From: Halichondria panicea
Taxonomy: Eukaryota; Porifera; Demospongiae; Suberitida; Halichondriidae
NCBI RefSeq assembly: GCF_963675165.1
Contig: NC_087392.1
Location: 124,001 to 188,000 of the forward strand
DNA length: 64,000 bases
Reading direction: 5' to 3'
Shown: piece by piece, positions 31,078 through 43,616 of the stretch
Position numbering within the stretch: position 1 is the stretch's first letter
How the letters are laid out: the number at the start of each line of letters is the position of its first letter
The notes under the pieces: model-generated
What the model saw: the letters and a program-made list of their open reading frames with translations, nothing else
What the model was told of the DNA's origin: nothing
Databases searched by the model: none
Program-made: the position numbers and the translations under genes

Positions 31078-33604
31078 AAATCTGAAGCTTTTAGTTCTAA
31101 TTCAATCTTTAGTTCAATCTCTCCCTTGGCAACGTCCTCCAGTAGCAACCGTTTAGTCCAGGGACTGTCCCCATCTCTGAACAAGTCCTTTAGTGACAAC
31201 TTGGCAGCACCGAGGAAATCTGGAGGGGAGGAGGGATGCTAGGGTAGCCATTGTAGGTAATGTCGGTGTGTGTGAGCTCACCATTTGGAGAGAAGAGGTC
31301 TTTATCAAACACAGATACTTCCAACTCATCCTTGTTGATGTCATGCACATAGAACTCCAACTGTGTAGAACAATCACAGCAGCACATAATAATGGCTACA
31401 TTAGAGGGCTAGCACAACAGTTGACTTACTGTGTGGTTCCACTTTGGGTTGAGGGAGAGGGGTACAGTGGGTGTGGTCTGCTCTTGCTGCCTACCCAGTG
31501 TCAGGACACAGAATGGATCACTCTTGCCGTTGGGGTCCTTGGCCAGTAAGTCAGAGGCCTCCACCACCGTCACCTTCAGGAACCCAACACTGTCCTTCAT
31601 TGTACGCAGTCCTGGACGGAGGAATGCGTGTACTAGTACTATGCTAGTGAAAAACCTTTACAAATGAGCCAAATCAACTGATACATTGATACCTAAGTAT
31701 TGTAATCAGGATCGATTGTGATGTCATACAAGCACTGTATGGGTACATTTGCGATCTTATTATAGGAAAGCCTCATCACCACTTCCAGCCCCTGTACTCC
31801 ACACACCACTCACTCTGTTCCCTCTTCTCTCTCTCCATCTTCTTCTTAGTGGTGACAAAGTCCAGACAAGCCTTTGTGATGATCTTGAGCCATTGATCTC
31901 TCTTATGATCACTGTCTGCCCTCAGAGGAATGTCTTTGTCTGCCCTCAGAGGAATGTCTTTGTCCTCTGAACCATGTGTCAGTAGGAACACGGACGGCCC
32001 TGTGTGAGGTGTGGAGTTGGTGAGGAGTGTGTGAGGTGTGGAGTTGGTGAGGAGTGTGTGTGGGTGTGGAGTTGGTGAGGTGTGAGGGTGTTAGGAACTC
32101 ACCGTACTGATCGTTTGAACCTTTCTTCACTCGTAGAGTCTCCAACAGGAAGGGCTGCACACACACACACACAGTGTGTTATTATGAGGCACATGTACAG
32201 CACATATATACATGCAGGAAGTGGTCCTATCAAAGCTGTGGATTTGACACATCCTAACCATATGATAGGCCTGCCAAATAGCTACAAAATACATTTTTTA
32301 GACTAGAAATTGGACGCTCGTAACTCAAGTTATGGACAATAAATTTCACAAATACAACAACATAGAATACACTAAGTCACCTGGCGATACATCTGGAACT
32401 CGTTCTTGCCAAAGGGCTCGAGGTCAGTGGGTGCAGCTGCTCGTGGGAAGAATAGCTTTGGTTTGACCATGAGCAGGAAATCGTTGAATAGAAACGCCAA
32501 CACATCCTTAGCACCACGAATCTGGGACAAGCACAACACACACAATCACAAACAATATATATGTATGGAAACAGTGTGTGAACAGGATGGTCCTGTACTA
32601 CTACATGTAGGTAGGATTGAAGCTTAGCAAATCTTCCCAAGGAGCTGAAAATCACATCTTCTTAATTAACTATTCAAAATCCATCCACACACACACGCAC
32701 ACCTTGAACAGCTTCCCCCAGTGTAGCAGTCGCCGGGAGCCCATGAAGTTAGTGGCAGAGTTGAAGACTAATCTCTCATCTAGAGAGAAATGGATGTGTG
32801 TCTGTAGCCATTCGAGTTGTTCCGTGTTCTCTTTACGTCTAACGGCCTCGTTGACTTGATCACACAGCTTCTCAGCATGGTCCAGTGCCTTACGGAGGTC
32901 ATCATGATCGAACTCTCCCTCCTCAGTATAGCTCAGGATCTGAATGGCAGGAGGTAGCAGTACTAACAAACCTGGTACAATACAACATCTAAAATCTTAA
33001 GTGATAATCCTCTTTTTAAAGACAAAGAAATTCAGCTAAATTATCAGGGGCAAGATAAACTGACCCTCTTAATGAGGAGGGGGTACTTGGTGACCCTCTG
33101 CATGGGCTTGAGGAGGAAGCTGCTCAGGGGAAGTCCCCCAGTACGACTGTCTGTCTTGCATTTCTGCTCAAACTCTCTAAACGTCGGGTCACTTGACTTC
33201 TGCTGGAGGAGGGTACATGCGTTGAGCTGACAGCTGCACCAGCGGACGTGTGGAGTTAGCTCTGGTATCTGATTGACCAGGACATCTCCGATACTCTTGA
33301 CAATGGCCCCAGAAGTTCTGAGTCGAACCATAAAAGCTTTAAGAAGCTCTCCACTACATTTGATGAGCTCGTCCCAGTTGACCATCACCTTGGCGATGTC
33401 CTCCTCTGAGAGAGCGTTGGTTTCATACATTGGATCAAAGAATACTTCTTTGACTAGTTTGAGACTTGTGGTGTAATGACGTTCAGAGGTGAGTAGCTCA
33501 AAGATGGCTTCTTGTCTCTTTCTCTCTTGATCAGTGACGGCAGCTAGTACCTCACTGCTTACCGAGTCAGCCCCTGTGTGTGTGTGTGTGGGTGTGGGAT
33601 AGTG

Positions 33605-33635
<31 letters not shown>

Positions 33636-36600
33636 TGTGTGGTGTGGGTGTGGTGTGTGTGTGTGGTGTGGGTGTGTGTGTGATAGTGTAGCCTTACAAT
33701 ATCACAAATACACGGAAACCTTATATCATGCCATTCATTGTAATGCTTCAACAATGCTTCAACATAACGATGCATTTCACTACATGAACCACCACTACCA
33801 CATCAACCAACAATGCCATTAATTCATAATTAACTCCACTTGCACACACAGCAGTGAGTGCGCTAGCAGATGTTCAAATTTACCACACACAAGACTAATG
33901 AATGATTATATTGATGGGATAGTGTCTATAGCTAATGAATATTGTTACAGTATGAATTCACACACATCTAGTGGGCTCTGCGGAGGGGGCTTGCTCCATG
34001 AGAGGCTGGACATAGTTGGAGGGGAAGAGTCCAGACTCTCCATTGAGCTCCCCTCTCCACCAGTCACCGTCCTTACTGAGCACTGTCACCACGCTGCCTT
34101 TGGGAAAGCTCAACTCATCTTCTGATTGGGCGCTGTACGTGTAGAGTGCCAACACGAGGTTCTCAGACCCCCCACTAGGGCGGTCCTCCAGGACCTCCAG
34201 CAGAGGCTGTGGGGGGGGAGGGTTGAATTGATAAAGTCAAACACTTGAGGCTTAGCCACATTAAACGGAGCAAATAGTACAATTAATGTGCATATTGTGT
34301 GTCTAGTGACAGTGACTCACACTCTTTGCTCTGATTGGTTGATTGTTTGTGCTGTTCTTCTTGTGTCCCAGTGGCTCTACCCTATTGGCTGGGAACCATC
34401 CTCTCATTCGCTGCCTCCCTCGTACTTGTTGCTCCCCCTCCCACCAGCCATTGCTAGCTTGCTTGGACACCTGCGCACACACACACACACACACAATATA
34501 ACAGATATAGCCTTAGGCACTACAATAATGCCACATGTTGTAACAAGAAACTGGAAAAATAAGCAGAACGGACAGTAGAATGGAAATTGGAACTTTCTAC
34601 TTCCATTCTACTGTCTTTCAACAGCCGTAACTTGATCCGATTTTCAAAATTTTATGATTTTCTGAAAGCTTAGAAAGAGACCTTTCAATTGATGTATTTC
34701 GATCCAGAATTTCGTCCGGGCCTTAATTTGTCATTTTTCGGCCTTGGACCATGGGCTATTTATTATTCATGGTATGGCCAAATTGACAAATACTTTTATC
34801 CCCTAAATATGAAAATTAATGACACCATTTGAAAGGTATCTTTCTAAGCTTTCAGAAAATCAAAAAATCATTGAAATTGGATCCACGGAATTCAAGTTAT
34901 GGCAGCTGAAAGATTTCCCGAACCATTATACCTTGATAAGATCTCCAGGCAGCAGAGAGAGTTGCCCATCCTTCAGAGCCTGGAATGCCACCACCACTTT
35001 AGCAACAATGGGTTTAGTGAGGCTGTTCACTTCACCCTGTGTGGGGGCGGGTTGTGGAGTGGGTGTGGTCTCTAGGGGGGAGCTCTGTGAGCGTGGGGGG
35101 GCCAACTCGTAGCGAGGCTGGACGTAGTTAGAGGGAAAGCTTCCAGCCACTCCATTCAATACTCCACTCCACCAGTCACCCTCACACACCGTCACCTGCA
35201 GCCATCGTGGTTAGTAAAGACACAGTTTTGATTACTTAGGCGCTAAAAAAGAATGATCAAAGCTTTCCATTCTCATAATTGGGCACTTAAAAAATTAGTA
35301 GTTACTATCAAGACAAGTCACAAGACTCGTACCTCGATTACATCTCCTGCTCTGAAGTTGAGGTCTCCCTCGGCTGCATTCTCGTAGTCGTAGATAGCCT
35401 CGTACACCTGATTGATCGGAGCATTCTGATTGGTCGACTCAGCCAGAGGTAGCAATGGAGCAACGGTAGCAGCAGCCTCTGATATTAAACTGAGTGAGGA
35501 TAAGGATTATAATAGCAAGAGATCAACACAACAGCGTCTCACCTGTCCTCCTCAGTGGTTGTCTTGTCGTCTTTGGTTTCCTCCAATTTGACGAATGTCC
35601 GTGGGAACCATCCGACCTGCCCATCCCTCTCCCCTGACCACCACTTGTCTCCCTGCTGTACGATGGCAATCCTCTCATCCTTCACAATCGAGAGGTGGTT
35701 GTCCTTTGACCCCTGCCACGAGAACAGCACTGTCGCCATCAAAGTGGGCGGGGCTAGAGAAGAGAAAGTAGCATATACAATCATTCGTAGACTACACGTG
35801 GGATCAAGCTAAAACATGTATTCAGTAGCTCCAACAGATACATGTACCGATCAAATGGTGTGCTTGGATCAAATACATAAATTGTCGACCAAAACCAAAG
35901 CTAAGGCGTGGCCTTGTGTTCTTTTTCCAACTGAGGCCTTTGGTAACTAACTACATTTGCAAGCATTGCCTTGCATGAAAGGTACCAACTAAACACACAC
36001 AAACTATCACTCACATAGAACTCTCTCCTCTGCGATAACTTCAGTCTCGACCTTTGTCTCCTCCTGTAGATATGACTCCGGTGCCCACCCACTCTCCCCG
36101 CTAGCGACAATACTGACCATGAGCCAGCCAGGGGGTGCAGTTACAGAGGGGTCAGAGGTCACCAGGTCACCCTCTTGTAAGTTCACTTCACTCGGGTCGG
36201 TTGTTTCGTAGTTGAACACTGCACGATAGCGCACTTGATGGGCTTCACCAGTTGAACTTTGACCCATGTCGGAGGTTGGAACTTGTTGGGTTTCAGCAAT
36301 TGAACTTTGACCTGTGTCGGAGGTGGGTACAACGGATTTTTTGGGGCCTGTTAGAGAACGGGGGATGGCGTAGATTGCCGAGTCATCAGAAATGTGTTGG
36401 TCTTCGGAAAATGGCGACACTTCCACACCTCCATCACCAGTAGGGCTGACCACCACATGGTCGATGATAGGGGGTGGGGTCTCGTTGCCAGCCCCGCCCA
36501 CTTCTGGCTTGATGGGTGTGAGGATCTGAGAAGTATCTTGTTTGAATTGACGAGCACCAACTAAAGTACCAGTCGATCTACTGTCCCAAGATGACATGAG

Positions 36601-39600
36601 ATCTACGAGCTTGTTAGAGGTGGGCGTGGCTGTTTCCTTGTATGGCTGCGGGGGAGCGGGGCGTGGCTTGATGATATTCTTGAGTCTGTGAGCATAGGGG
36701 AGTGGCTTGGAGGGTGGGGCTCCGTCAGAGAGCTTCTTGTCAGACTCCTGTGTACATAAACAATGTAACAACAAACCATGGAATATAGAGTACAAGAGAG
36801 TACATTCTTGTGGTGGTTCTAAAGGCTGGGCACTACAGTCCCTCACACATAAGCCACATGGGCACTATAGTCCCTCACACATAAGCCACATGGCTAATAT
36901 GGTGGATCTTGTAACGCTAAGCATATAAATGAATTGTGGAAAATTTCACAAAGAGAACACAACACACCTTTTCCAGCAGCTTCTGTTTCCGCGCCTGAAG
37001 CTCCTGCACCTTCCGCAACACTTCCTTGTCCTTTGCTGCCTCCTCCTTCTTGCTCTTTTTGGTCAGTGCGGGGCTGTTTGAGGAAGGAGGTGTGGCCTTC
37101 TTAGCGGTGGGGGGAGAGGACTTGGCTGCACTCAGGTCCGCCTGCAGAAACATGAGAGTATAAAGAACGCCATTGTATCAATGTGTATAGTGTACACACC
37201 ATAACAGAGTCCAGAGCAGCTTTCTTTTTAGCCATTTCTTGGTCTCTTTTGATCTTAACCAGCCTCTCCTCTCGTCTAGCTCTCTCCTCAACCTCTCGTT
37301 GGATCCTCTCCTGCTCTTCCCTCTTCCTGCGTTCCTCCGCTGCTCTCTGCTCTCGTTCCTCTGCCTCTCGTTGTTGCTTCTCCTGACACGCCCGCTTACG
37401 AGTGTCCACCAAGATACTCAGCTGGTGAACTTTGATCTCCTCCGACTGGTGGGTGGAGTTTAGACCCTGTGTGGAGAAGTGGTGTGACCTCAGTTACCGC
37501 TAGCATAGTAACCAAAAAATGCTACTACTGGATCCAATTTCAACATTTAATTCTGAAAGCTTCTTTCAAATGGTATCATCAATGTTCATGAGATGACAGA
37601 ATTTGCCAATTTCAGCCAAATACCCATGGTCAAAGGCCGAAATATGATAAATTACGGCCCCAACCGAATTTTGGATTTCAACACATCATTTGAAAGGTCT
37701 CTTTCTAAGCTTTCAGAAAATCATAAAATTGTTGAAATTGGATCAATGATACAAAAGTTATGGCTGCTGAAAGATGTTCAAGTACATGACTGTACATAAT
37801 GTACGTACATTGTGTACATGTAACACCCCCACCTTCAGAATGTGCTGGTACTCCAGGAAGGAGGACCTTAGTTTGTCAGCCTCTTCTCTGTTGTGAGTTA
37901 GGTTGGTCCTCAGACCAGCCATCAGTGCAGCCAGACCCATCACCTGATCATTGAGGGCCTTCCTGGACAACTGAAAATCAGAACCCTCTGCTCGCTGCTC
38001 TAGGCTAGACTGTAGTGCACCTCGTTGTTGGTGAAGAGAGAGCACTTGTGCCTGAAGACTCTGTGTGTGTGGTGTGTGTGTGGGGGGGGGGGCTAGAGCT
38101 AGTGATAGCTGTACATGTGGGCATAAGAAATTGTCATTAGCTCACAGTGAACATGTACAAAAGATATTGTATTTTTCAACCCACGATTAAAAGGGGGGGG
38201 CACTTACATTTAGTTCTCCCCGTGCCTTCCGCAACTCCTCCAGCCGCACTTCCCTGGACAACTGCAGTGTCCTGATGACCTTGCCTATCTCCACACAGGC
38301 CATCCTCTGCCTCTCAACGCTGGCTTGTGTCCCAAGGCGTCGCTGGTCCAACACCATCAGTTCCTGCTCCAGCCTCAAGTGCTGGTCTTTCAATATCTGT
38401 AGGGAATTTCTCTCCTTGATACGTTCCCCTTCCAGCTCAGCTTGTCTCCTCCTGGCCCATTCTTCCTTCCTCTTTCTCTCCATCTCTCTTTGGGCGACTT
38501 CTCTTTGGAGCGCTAGTTTCTGCATTTGTAAAACGCGCTCTTTTTCGATCTCCATGGCTTTTTGTCGCTGCCTCTCTAGCTCAGCTTGGCGAGCTTGTTC
38601 TGCCTCACGCCTGCAGGGAATAGCATCATGTGATAGCATCATGTGATAGCATCATGTGATAGCATCATGTGATAGATCTCTAACAGAGCTACATACACTG
38701 GGAGTGTGTACTCCTACAACGACTGTAGACATGGCATCACACATTATGATTATGGTACATGTACACTCGTGCTACTTACTCTTGTTGCAACCTTCTTTCT
38801 TCCTCTTCTCTTCGTCTCCGTTCTTTCTCAGCCTGCCACACACAACAATACACTGGTCAGTCATGTGCCCAGAACACACACACACACACAACAATACACT
38901 GGTCAGTCATGTGCCCAGAATGTTAGCAGTGGCTATTTCCAATCCTAAATCACACTACTGTCCACTCACAGTGATCCTCTCCTGCTCTTCCTGTAGTGCC
39001 CTGCGTCTTCGCTCCAGTTCCATCCGTCCAGCCTCAAAATTATTCTTCCTCCTGTCCTCGAATGTCCTCCCAGTGTCTTCAGAGGAGGTGGTGCTCTGTC
39101 TACTGGCCCAGTCCGCGGGGTCAATCACACTCGACCTCTTCTCCAGCTGTGTCAGTGATGGGGGGGGGATGGGTTACTTCCAGGATTAGTCACCGTACAC
39201 ACATTAGTTAGGTATCTCACTTATGTGCACAAACACACAACGTAGTACATGTACTCATGCAGTGTGATTGTGTGCGTAGTACATGTACTCATGCAGTGTG
39301 ATTGTGTGCGTAGTACATGTACTCATGCAGTGTGATTGTGTGCGTAGTACATGTACTCATGCAGTGTGATTGGAGCGTAGTACATGTACTCATGCAGTGT
39401 GATTGGAGCGTAGTACATGTACTCATGCAGTGTGATTGGAGCGTAGTACATGTACTCATGCAGTGTGATTGTGTGCGTAGTACATGTACTCATGCAGTGT
39501 GATTGTGTGCGTAGTACATGTACTCATGCAGTGTGATTGTGTGCGTAGTACATGTACTCATGCAGTGTGATTGGAGCGTAGTACATGTACTCATGCAGTG

Positions 39601-41781
39601 TGATTGGAGCGTAGTACATGTACTCATGCAGTGTGATTGGAGCGTAGTACATGTACTCATGCAGTGTGATTGGAGCGTAGTACATGTACTCATGCAGTGT
39701 GATTGGAGCGTAGTACATGTACTCATGCAGTGTGATTGGAGCGTAGTACATGTACTCATGCAGTGTGATTGGAGCGTAGTACATGTACTCATGCAGTGTG
39801 ATTGGAGCGTAGTACATGTACTCATGCAGTGTGATTGGAGCGTACACAACCATGTGAGTTATGGCCACACAACAACTGACTACATTCAATCATTGTAAAC
39901 AGCTTGATAGAGCAAGAGCAGCTACTGTTAGCAATTCAACAGCTTGATAGAGCAAGAGCAGCTACTGTTAGCAATTCAACAGGGACAAGTGTATAATGAT
40001 ATCACACATGGTTGGAACAAGCACCGCTAGATAAAAATATCCACCTCTTAGGTCTACATTACAAGACAATGTGTGAGAATGAGGATTGAAATAAACGACC
40101 ACTTAGTTACCCACTCACTGGTCTATCTGCCCTCGTGGGTGTGTGTGCCTTCCTGTCAATGGTGGCGTACTTGGTGGGTCCAGGGTACAGCTCAGCGGGT
40201 AGTGTACGAGGTAGAGTGAGACCAGACTTCACCCTCTCAGCTAGATGCATGGCCACAACAAACTCCTCACAGGCTAGGTGGCCGTCTTGGTTGACATCGA
40301 CCAGCTCCCATATCTTTGCCAGTACACCAGTGTGGAGTCCAGTCTTGGCAAACATAGGTGCTGCTTCAGCACCTGTAGGTACAATGTAGTGCAGATACAA
40401 TGTAGACTGTCTGAAACCACCATTAGACATAGACACACCAACCAGCCAAACATCTAGTCTGATGACATGTACAGTACTTGTATACTTGTGGAGTGTAAAC
40501 TGTGTACAGTACTTGCAGAAAGGGGCGTATTATTGCTTACATAATGTCTATACTTGTTTGTAAGTTGATTTGGCTGACCTGAGAGTTTTCCAGTATTTCT
40601 TTTGTCGAGTGTATTGAACTGCATAGTGTATCTACGTCGGTCCTGAGTTGAGAGGGACCACCCCTCCTTCATTGTCGCCATGGATACACCCACCCCCACT
40701 CCGAGGGGTGGAGTTTGCTGTCTCAGTATTTTCGGAGAGGCCCATGATTGAGAGAGAGGGTTCACTGAGGTTGTCGGGAATGAGGCAAACTGGACACGGG
40801 GAAATACACAAGTGTATAGAATGTTTTGGATAAAGTAGCTCTTAGTAATGTAAACCAAAGCAACGCATGACTGCACATGTGCATTAGCAAGGAGCTGTCC
40901 ATTCAGCACAGACTAGTGTACCACCCACACCACACCACACACTCACGCCCACCACACACTCACACCACCCACACCACACCACACACTCACGCCAGTAGCT
41001 GGTAGGGAGGTGTTGAGGGACTCTTGTTTGGCATGTCTTATGAGAGTCAGTGCCATGAGGAACTGAGGCTGATTGATACGGCCATCACCATCTTGATCCA
41101 CCGATGTCCTGAGGGGAGGGGCAGTTACACCAGCTAACAGTACGACTACACCCACACCACACTCCCGCCCACACCACACACTCCCGCCCTTGGTCCACCG
41201 ATGTATTGAGAGGAGAGTTACACCCACTCCACAATCAAAGGACACACTACTAACAGTACGCCCACACCACACACTCCCACCCACCATATCTGCGCCAGCC
41301 TCTGCTGTGGGAGACCTGACGATCGGAAAGTCAGTCTGACTTGCTCTCCTACAATGAACAAGAAAGGAAAACATGAATGAACAGGAAATCATCTTTTGAG
41401 CGATATCCTTGTTATTGGGAGTGTTTGGAAATACATTGCACACCAAACAGGAGGATTAGTATTAGTCAGGAGTTCATCGTAGCGTGGTTTGTACTACAAC
41501 TGCCATTCCGATACTCCTCTTCCTGATGGTACATGTAGCTAGTGTGAGGGTGGACACGCCCACTCACCAGTGAGGAGTCCATTGACGGGGGAGAGGGAAT
41601 GGAAGATGGCCTCATCATTTGGAGGCGTGGCACCTCCAAAAGCTGCACACAATCATACATACATGGCATTTCCATACTCTGACATACGTAGTAGTGTGTG
41701 TGTGTGTGTGGGTGTGTGTGTGGGTGCGTGTGTCTCACCTCCTGGGATCCCCCGCAGTGTAGACCACCCTCCAGTACTCAT
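31078..41781 (-). CDS. Intersectin, long form (EH-EH-coiled coil-5xSH3-DH-PH-C2)
   Basis: About 25 exons run from ATG 41781 to TAA at 31078. The first six join cleanly: 41781-41739, 41642-41568, 41348-41285, 41108-40991, 40789-40579, 40372-40119. They hold EH1 ([32 protein letters not shown]) and EH2 ([20 protein letters not shown]). A Glu/Arg-rich coiled coil follows (39146-36970), then five SH3 domains: 36240-36020, 35752-35546, about 35430-35100, about 35030-34350 (split by a repeat-filled intron) and 34160-33980. The DH domain is at 33575-33065 ([20 protein letters not shown]), the PH domain at about 32950-31830 and the C2 domain at 31600-31078. Intersectins scaffold clathrin-mediated endocytosis and activate Cdc42 through DH-PH. 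The architecture equals ITSN1/2-L. The PH region has an exact 24-bp tandem duplication. It is head-to-head with CHMP2B. Confidence 0.95.
31913..31960. repeat. 24-bp exact tandem duplication within the intersectin PH exon
   Basis: Two identical 24-bp copies encode DKDIPLRA twice in a row just before the PH C-terminal helix ([14 protein letters not shown]). The duplication keeps the frame. Confidence 0.9.
33576..33683. repeat. Interrupted GT repeat at the intersectin DH-exon acceptor
   Basis: GT repeats with GG interruptions lie immediately upstream (minus strand) of the DH exon. On that strand they read as a CA-rich tract leading into the CAG acceptor. Confidence 0.85.
34610..34915. repeat. 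Foldback repeat, subfamily 2, in an intersectin intron
   Basis: It contains TTTCTGAAAGCTTAGAAAGA, ATTTCGTCCGGGCC, CCATGGGCTATTTATTATTC and the complementary arm TTTCTAAGCTTTCAGAAAAT with AAGTTATGGCAGCTGAAAGA. It lies between the two halves of the fourth SH3 domain. Confidence 0.8.
37525..37780. repeat. Foldback repeat, subfamily 2, truncated copy in an intersectin intron
   Basis: Shares TTTCTAAGCTTTCAGAAAAT, the CCATGGTCAAAGGCCGAAA core and AAGTTATGGCTGCTGAAAGA with the other copies. The left arm is shortened. Confidence 0.75.
38618..38672. repeat. 13-bp tandem repeat in an intersectin intron
   Basis: Four units of GCATCATGTGATA are directly repeated next to the acceptor of a coiled-coil exon. 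Confidence 0.9.
39244..39843. repeat. 33/34-bp minisatellite in an intersectin intron
   Basis: About 18 units of GTAGTACATGTACTCATGCA followed by GTGTGATTGGAGC (33 bp) or GTGTGATTGTGTGC (34 bp). The two unit types are arranged in blocks, so the variant map is visible by eye. Each unit contains the palindrome GTACATGTAC. A two-copy 40-bp repeat follows at about 39899-39979. Confidence 0.93.
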
Positions 41782-42110
41782 ACTTACACAAGCTGCTCTG
41801 TACTATACTGTGGGGCAAGCTAGTTCATGTACCACATCTCTTGATCTGATAAGCAGTCTCTATAATAATTTCACGTGATTATAGCTACACCCATCTCTTT
41901 AAAGATTGTGCTGAGTCAGCAACTAGACTGTAAGAGCATCACATCACATGTTGGAACTGGAACTAAAGGAATAACACATAACACAGTGATACAGCCATTC
42001 TCAGAGTGTCACAAGATCAGTAGCAGCCAGCCCTGTCAACAGGAGAAAGAAAAGTCTGTTTTGTTAACATTTCAATATCCTCAACACGTACGTCACACCT
42101 CACCGTGTCG
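41782..42110. promoter_or_regulatory. Head-to-head promoter region, intersectin / CHMP2B
   Basis: The diverging start codons are 329 bp apart. No TATA box or X-box is evident; a TGCTGAGTCAGCA-like AP-1/MARE palindrome lies at about 41909-41921. Confidence 0.45.
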
Positions 42111-43090
42111 ATGTTCCGAAAGCCAGATCCAAAAGGTATATATAAACTATAGTGACTAGACTGTGTTCATACGATGATTGTGTATTCCACTTTAGAGCAG
42201 ATGCGTGCTCAACAGCGCGTGCTACGCAAGACCACCCGAGATCTAGAGAGGGACAGACACTCACTGGAGCGTCAGGAGAAAGCTTTGGTGAGGACTCCAT
42301 ACCCGCTATCCTCATTCTTTGTGCTCTGTGAATATCACATGACTATATCAATCGCTCATATATAGGAGACAGAGATTAAGAAGGCAGCCAGACGAGGAGA
42401 TAAGCAGGCTTGCGGAGTCTACGCTAAACAGCTGGTCAGACTGAGACAACAGAAGACCAAGTCGATGAGTCTCAGCTCAACCATCACCTCCACAGGTCAC
42501 CAAATGAAGGTACTGTGTGTCTGTTGGATAATAACGATATCATTATGGGCCTGTGCATTCTCACAATTAAAATATGTAGCTCTTTGAAAGTCTATCTAAT
42601 GATGTGTTGAGATGCCTTTCAGATCGAGATATTCCATTATCAAGCATGGGCTATTATATTTGCTTATAGCTTGTACACAAAATAGAAGTTCATAAGTACA
42701 TGTACATACAGTTGCTGAAAAACTTTTTGTTTACATTGTGCATACAAATGACGGTAGGCTTGACAGTGAAAGTATAAGCTCTCCCACAGTTCAACTCTTA
42801 CTGTATTTACGATTGTGTGCTTAATTGTTGTGCTTGCAGGCTATGGAGAGCCAAGCTAAGATGGCAGCGGCCATGGGGTCTACTGCAAAGGCAATGGGAG
42901 CCATGAACAAACAGATGAAAGTGGAGGACATACAGAGCACTATGATGAACTTTGAGAGGGAGTCTACCAAGATGGATATGGCAGGAGAGCTCAGTGAGTA
43001 GTGGGAGGTGGCATTTCCTTAATATACTTAAAAGTTGGTACCTTAATGCAATAACATGTTCTCACACATGCGTCCCTCACAACACTCCCA

Positions 43091-43130
<40 letters not shown>

Positions 43131-43469
43131 TGGACGACACTCTAGACTCGCTTCTAGCTGGCTCGGATGATGAAGCTGAGGAAGATGCTGTCATCACACA
43201 AGTACTAGACGAGATTGGCATAGACATTACGAGAAAGGTAATTCAAACACCTATGCAGCCATAGGTATCTCCAATCTCCACTATTATCCCTAGAAATGAT
43301 TCCCAAAGTATTAAAGGTCTTGTACTTGTGTAGCTGTCATGTTATAACTTGACCCCCCCCCCTTCAGCTTGATGGAGTGGGTGTGGCCAACAAGCCGCTG
43401 AGTCATGGAGAAGCAAGCTCCTCCAAGAGTGATGACCTTACGGACAGATTACGACAGTTGCATAGTTAG
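42111..43469 (+). CDS. CHMP2B: Charged multivesicular body protein 2b (ESCRT-III)
   Basis: Six exons (42111-42135, 42196-42287, 42366-42509, 42840-42993, 43131-43237, 43368-43469) give 207 residues. The Snf7 core includes RQEKALETEIKKAARRGDKQ, AKQLVRLRQQKT and KAMGAMNKQMK. The acidic block SDDEAEEDAVITQVLDEIGI matches CHMP2B, and the C-terminus DDLTDRLRQLHS is a MIT-interacting motif that recruits VPS4. ESCRT-III polymers drive membrane scission in multivesicular-body formation, cytokinesis and repair. The N-terminus (MFRKPDPKEQMRAQQ) is about five residues shorter than in human CHMP2B. Some core residues look like CHMP2A, so the split between the two is a judgement. It is convergent with YRDC, leaving 147 bp between stop codons. 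Confidence 0.92.
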
Positions 43470-43616
43470 CCAGCCATCTTGTGGACACTCTCACAACACA
43501 TTTTATCCTGTCGTTATATTTAGCAAATTAGTATAATAATTAATTATTGTGCAAATGTCTTGAAAGATAATTTTATTGATTGAACAAACATTAATCTGGC
43601 TACTAACTACTGGCTA

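Noticed and set aside
39317-39898. Repeat-encoded frames ([11 protein letters not shown] and [11 protein letters not shown])
   Set aside because: They follow the 33/34-bp minisatellite in an intersectin intron and exist on both strands; not genes.
42560-42660. Another foldback repeat copy in CHMP2B intron 3
   Set aside because: Shares only short pieces (TCTATCTAATGATGTGTTGA, CATGGGCTATTATATT); too degraded to call with confidence.
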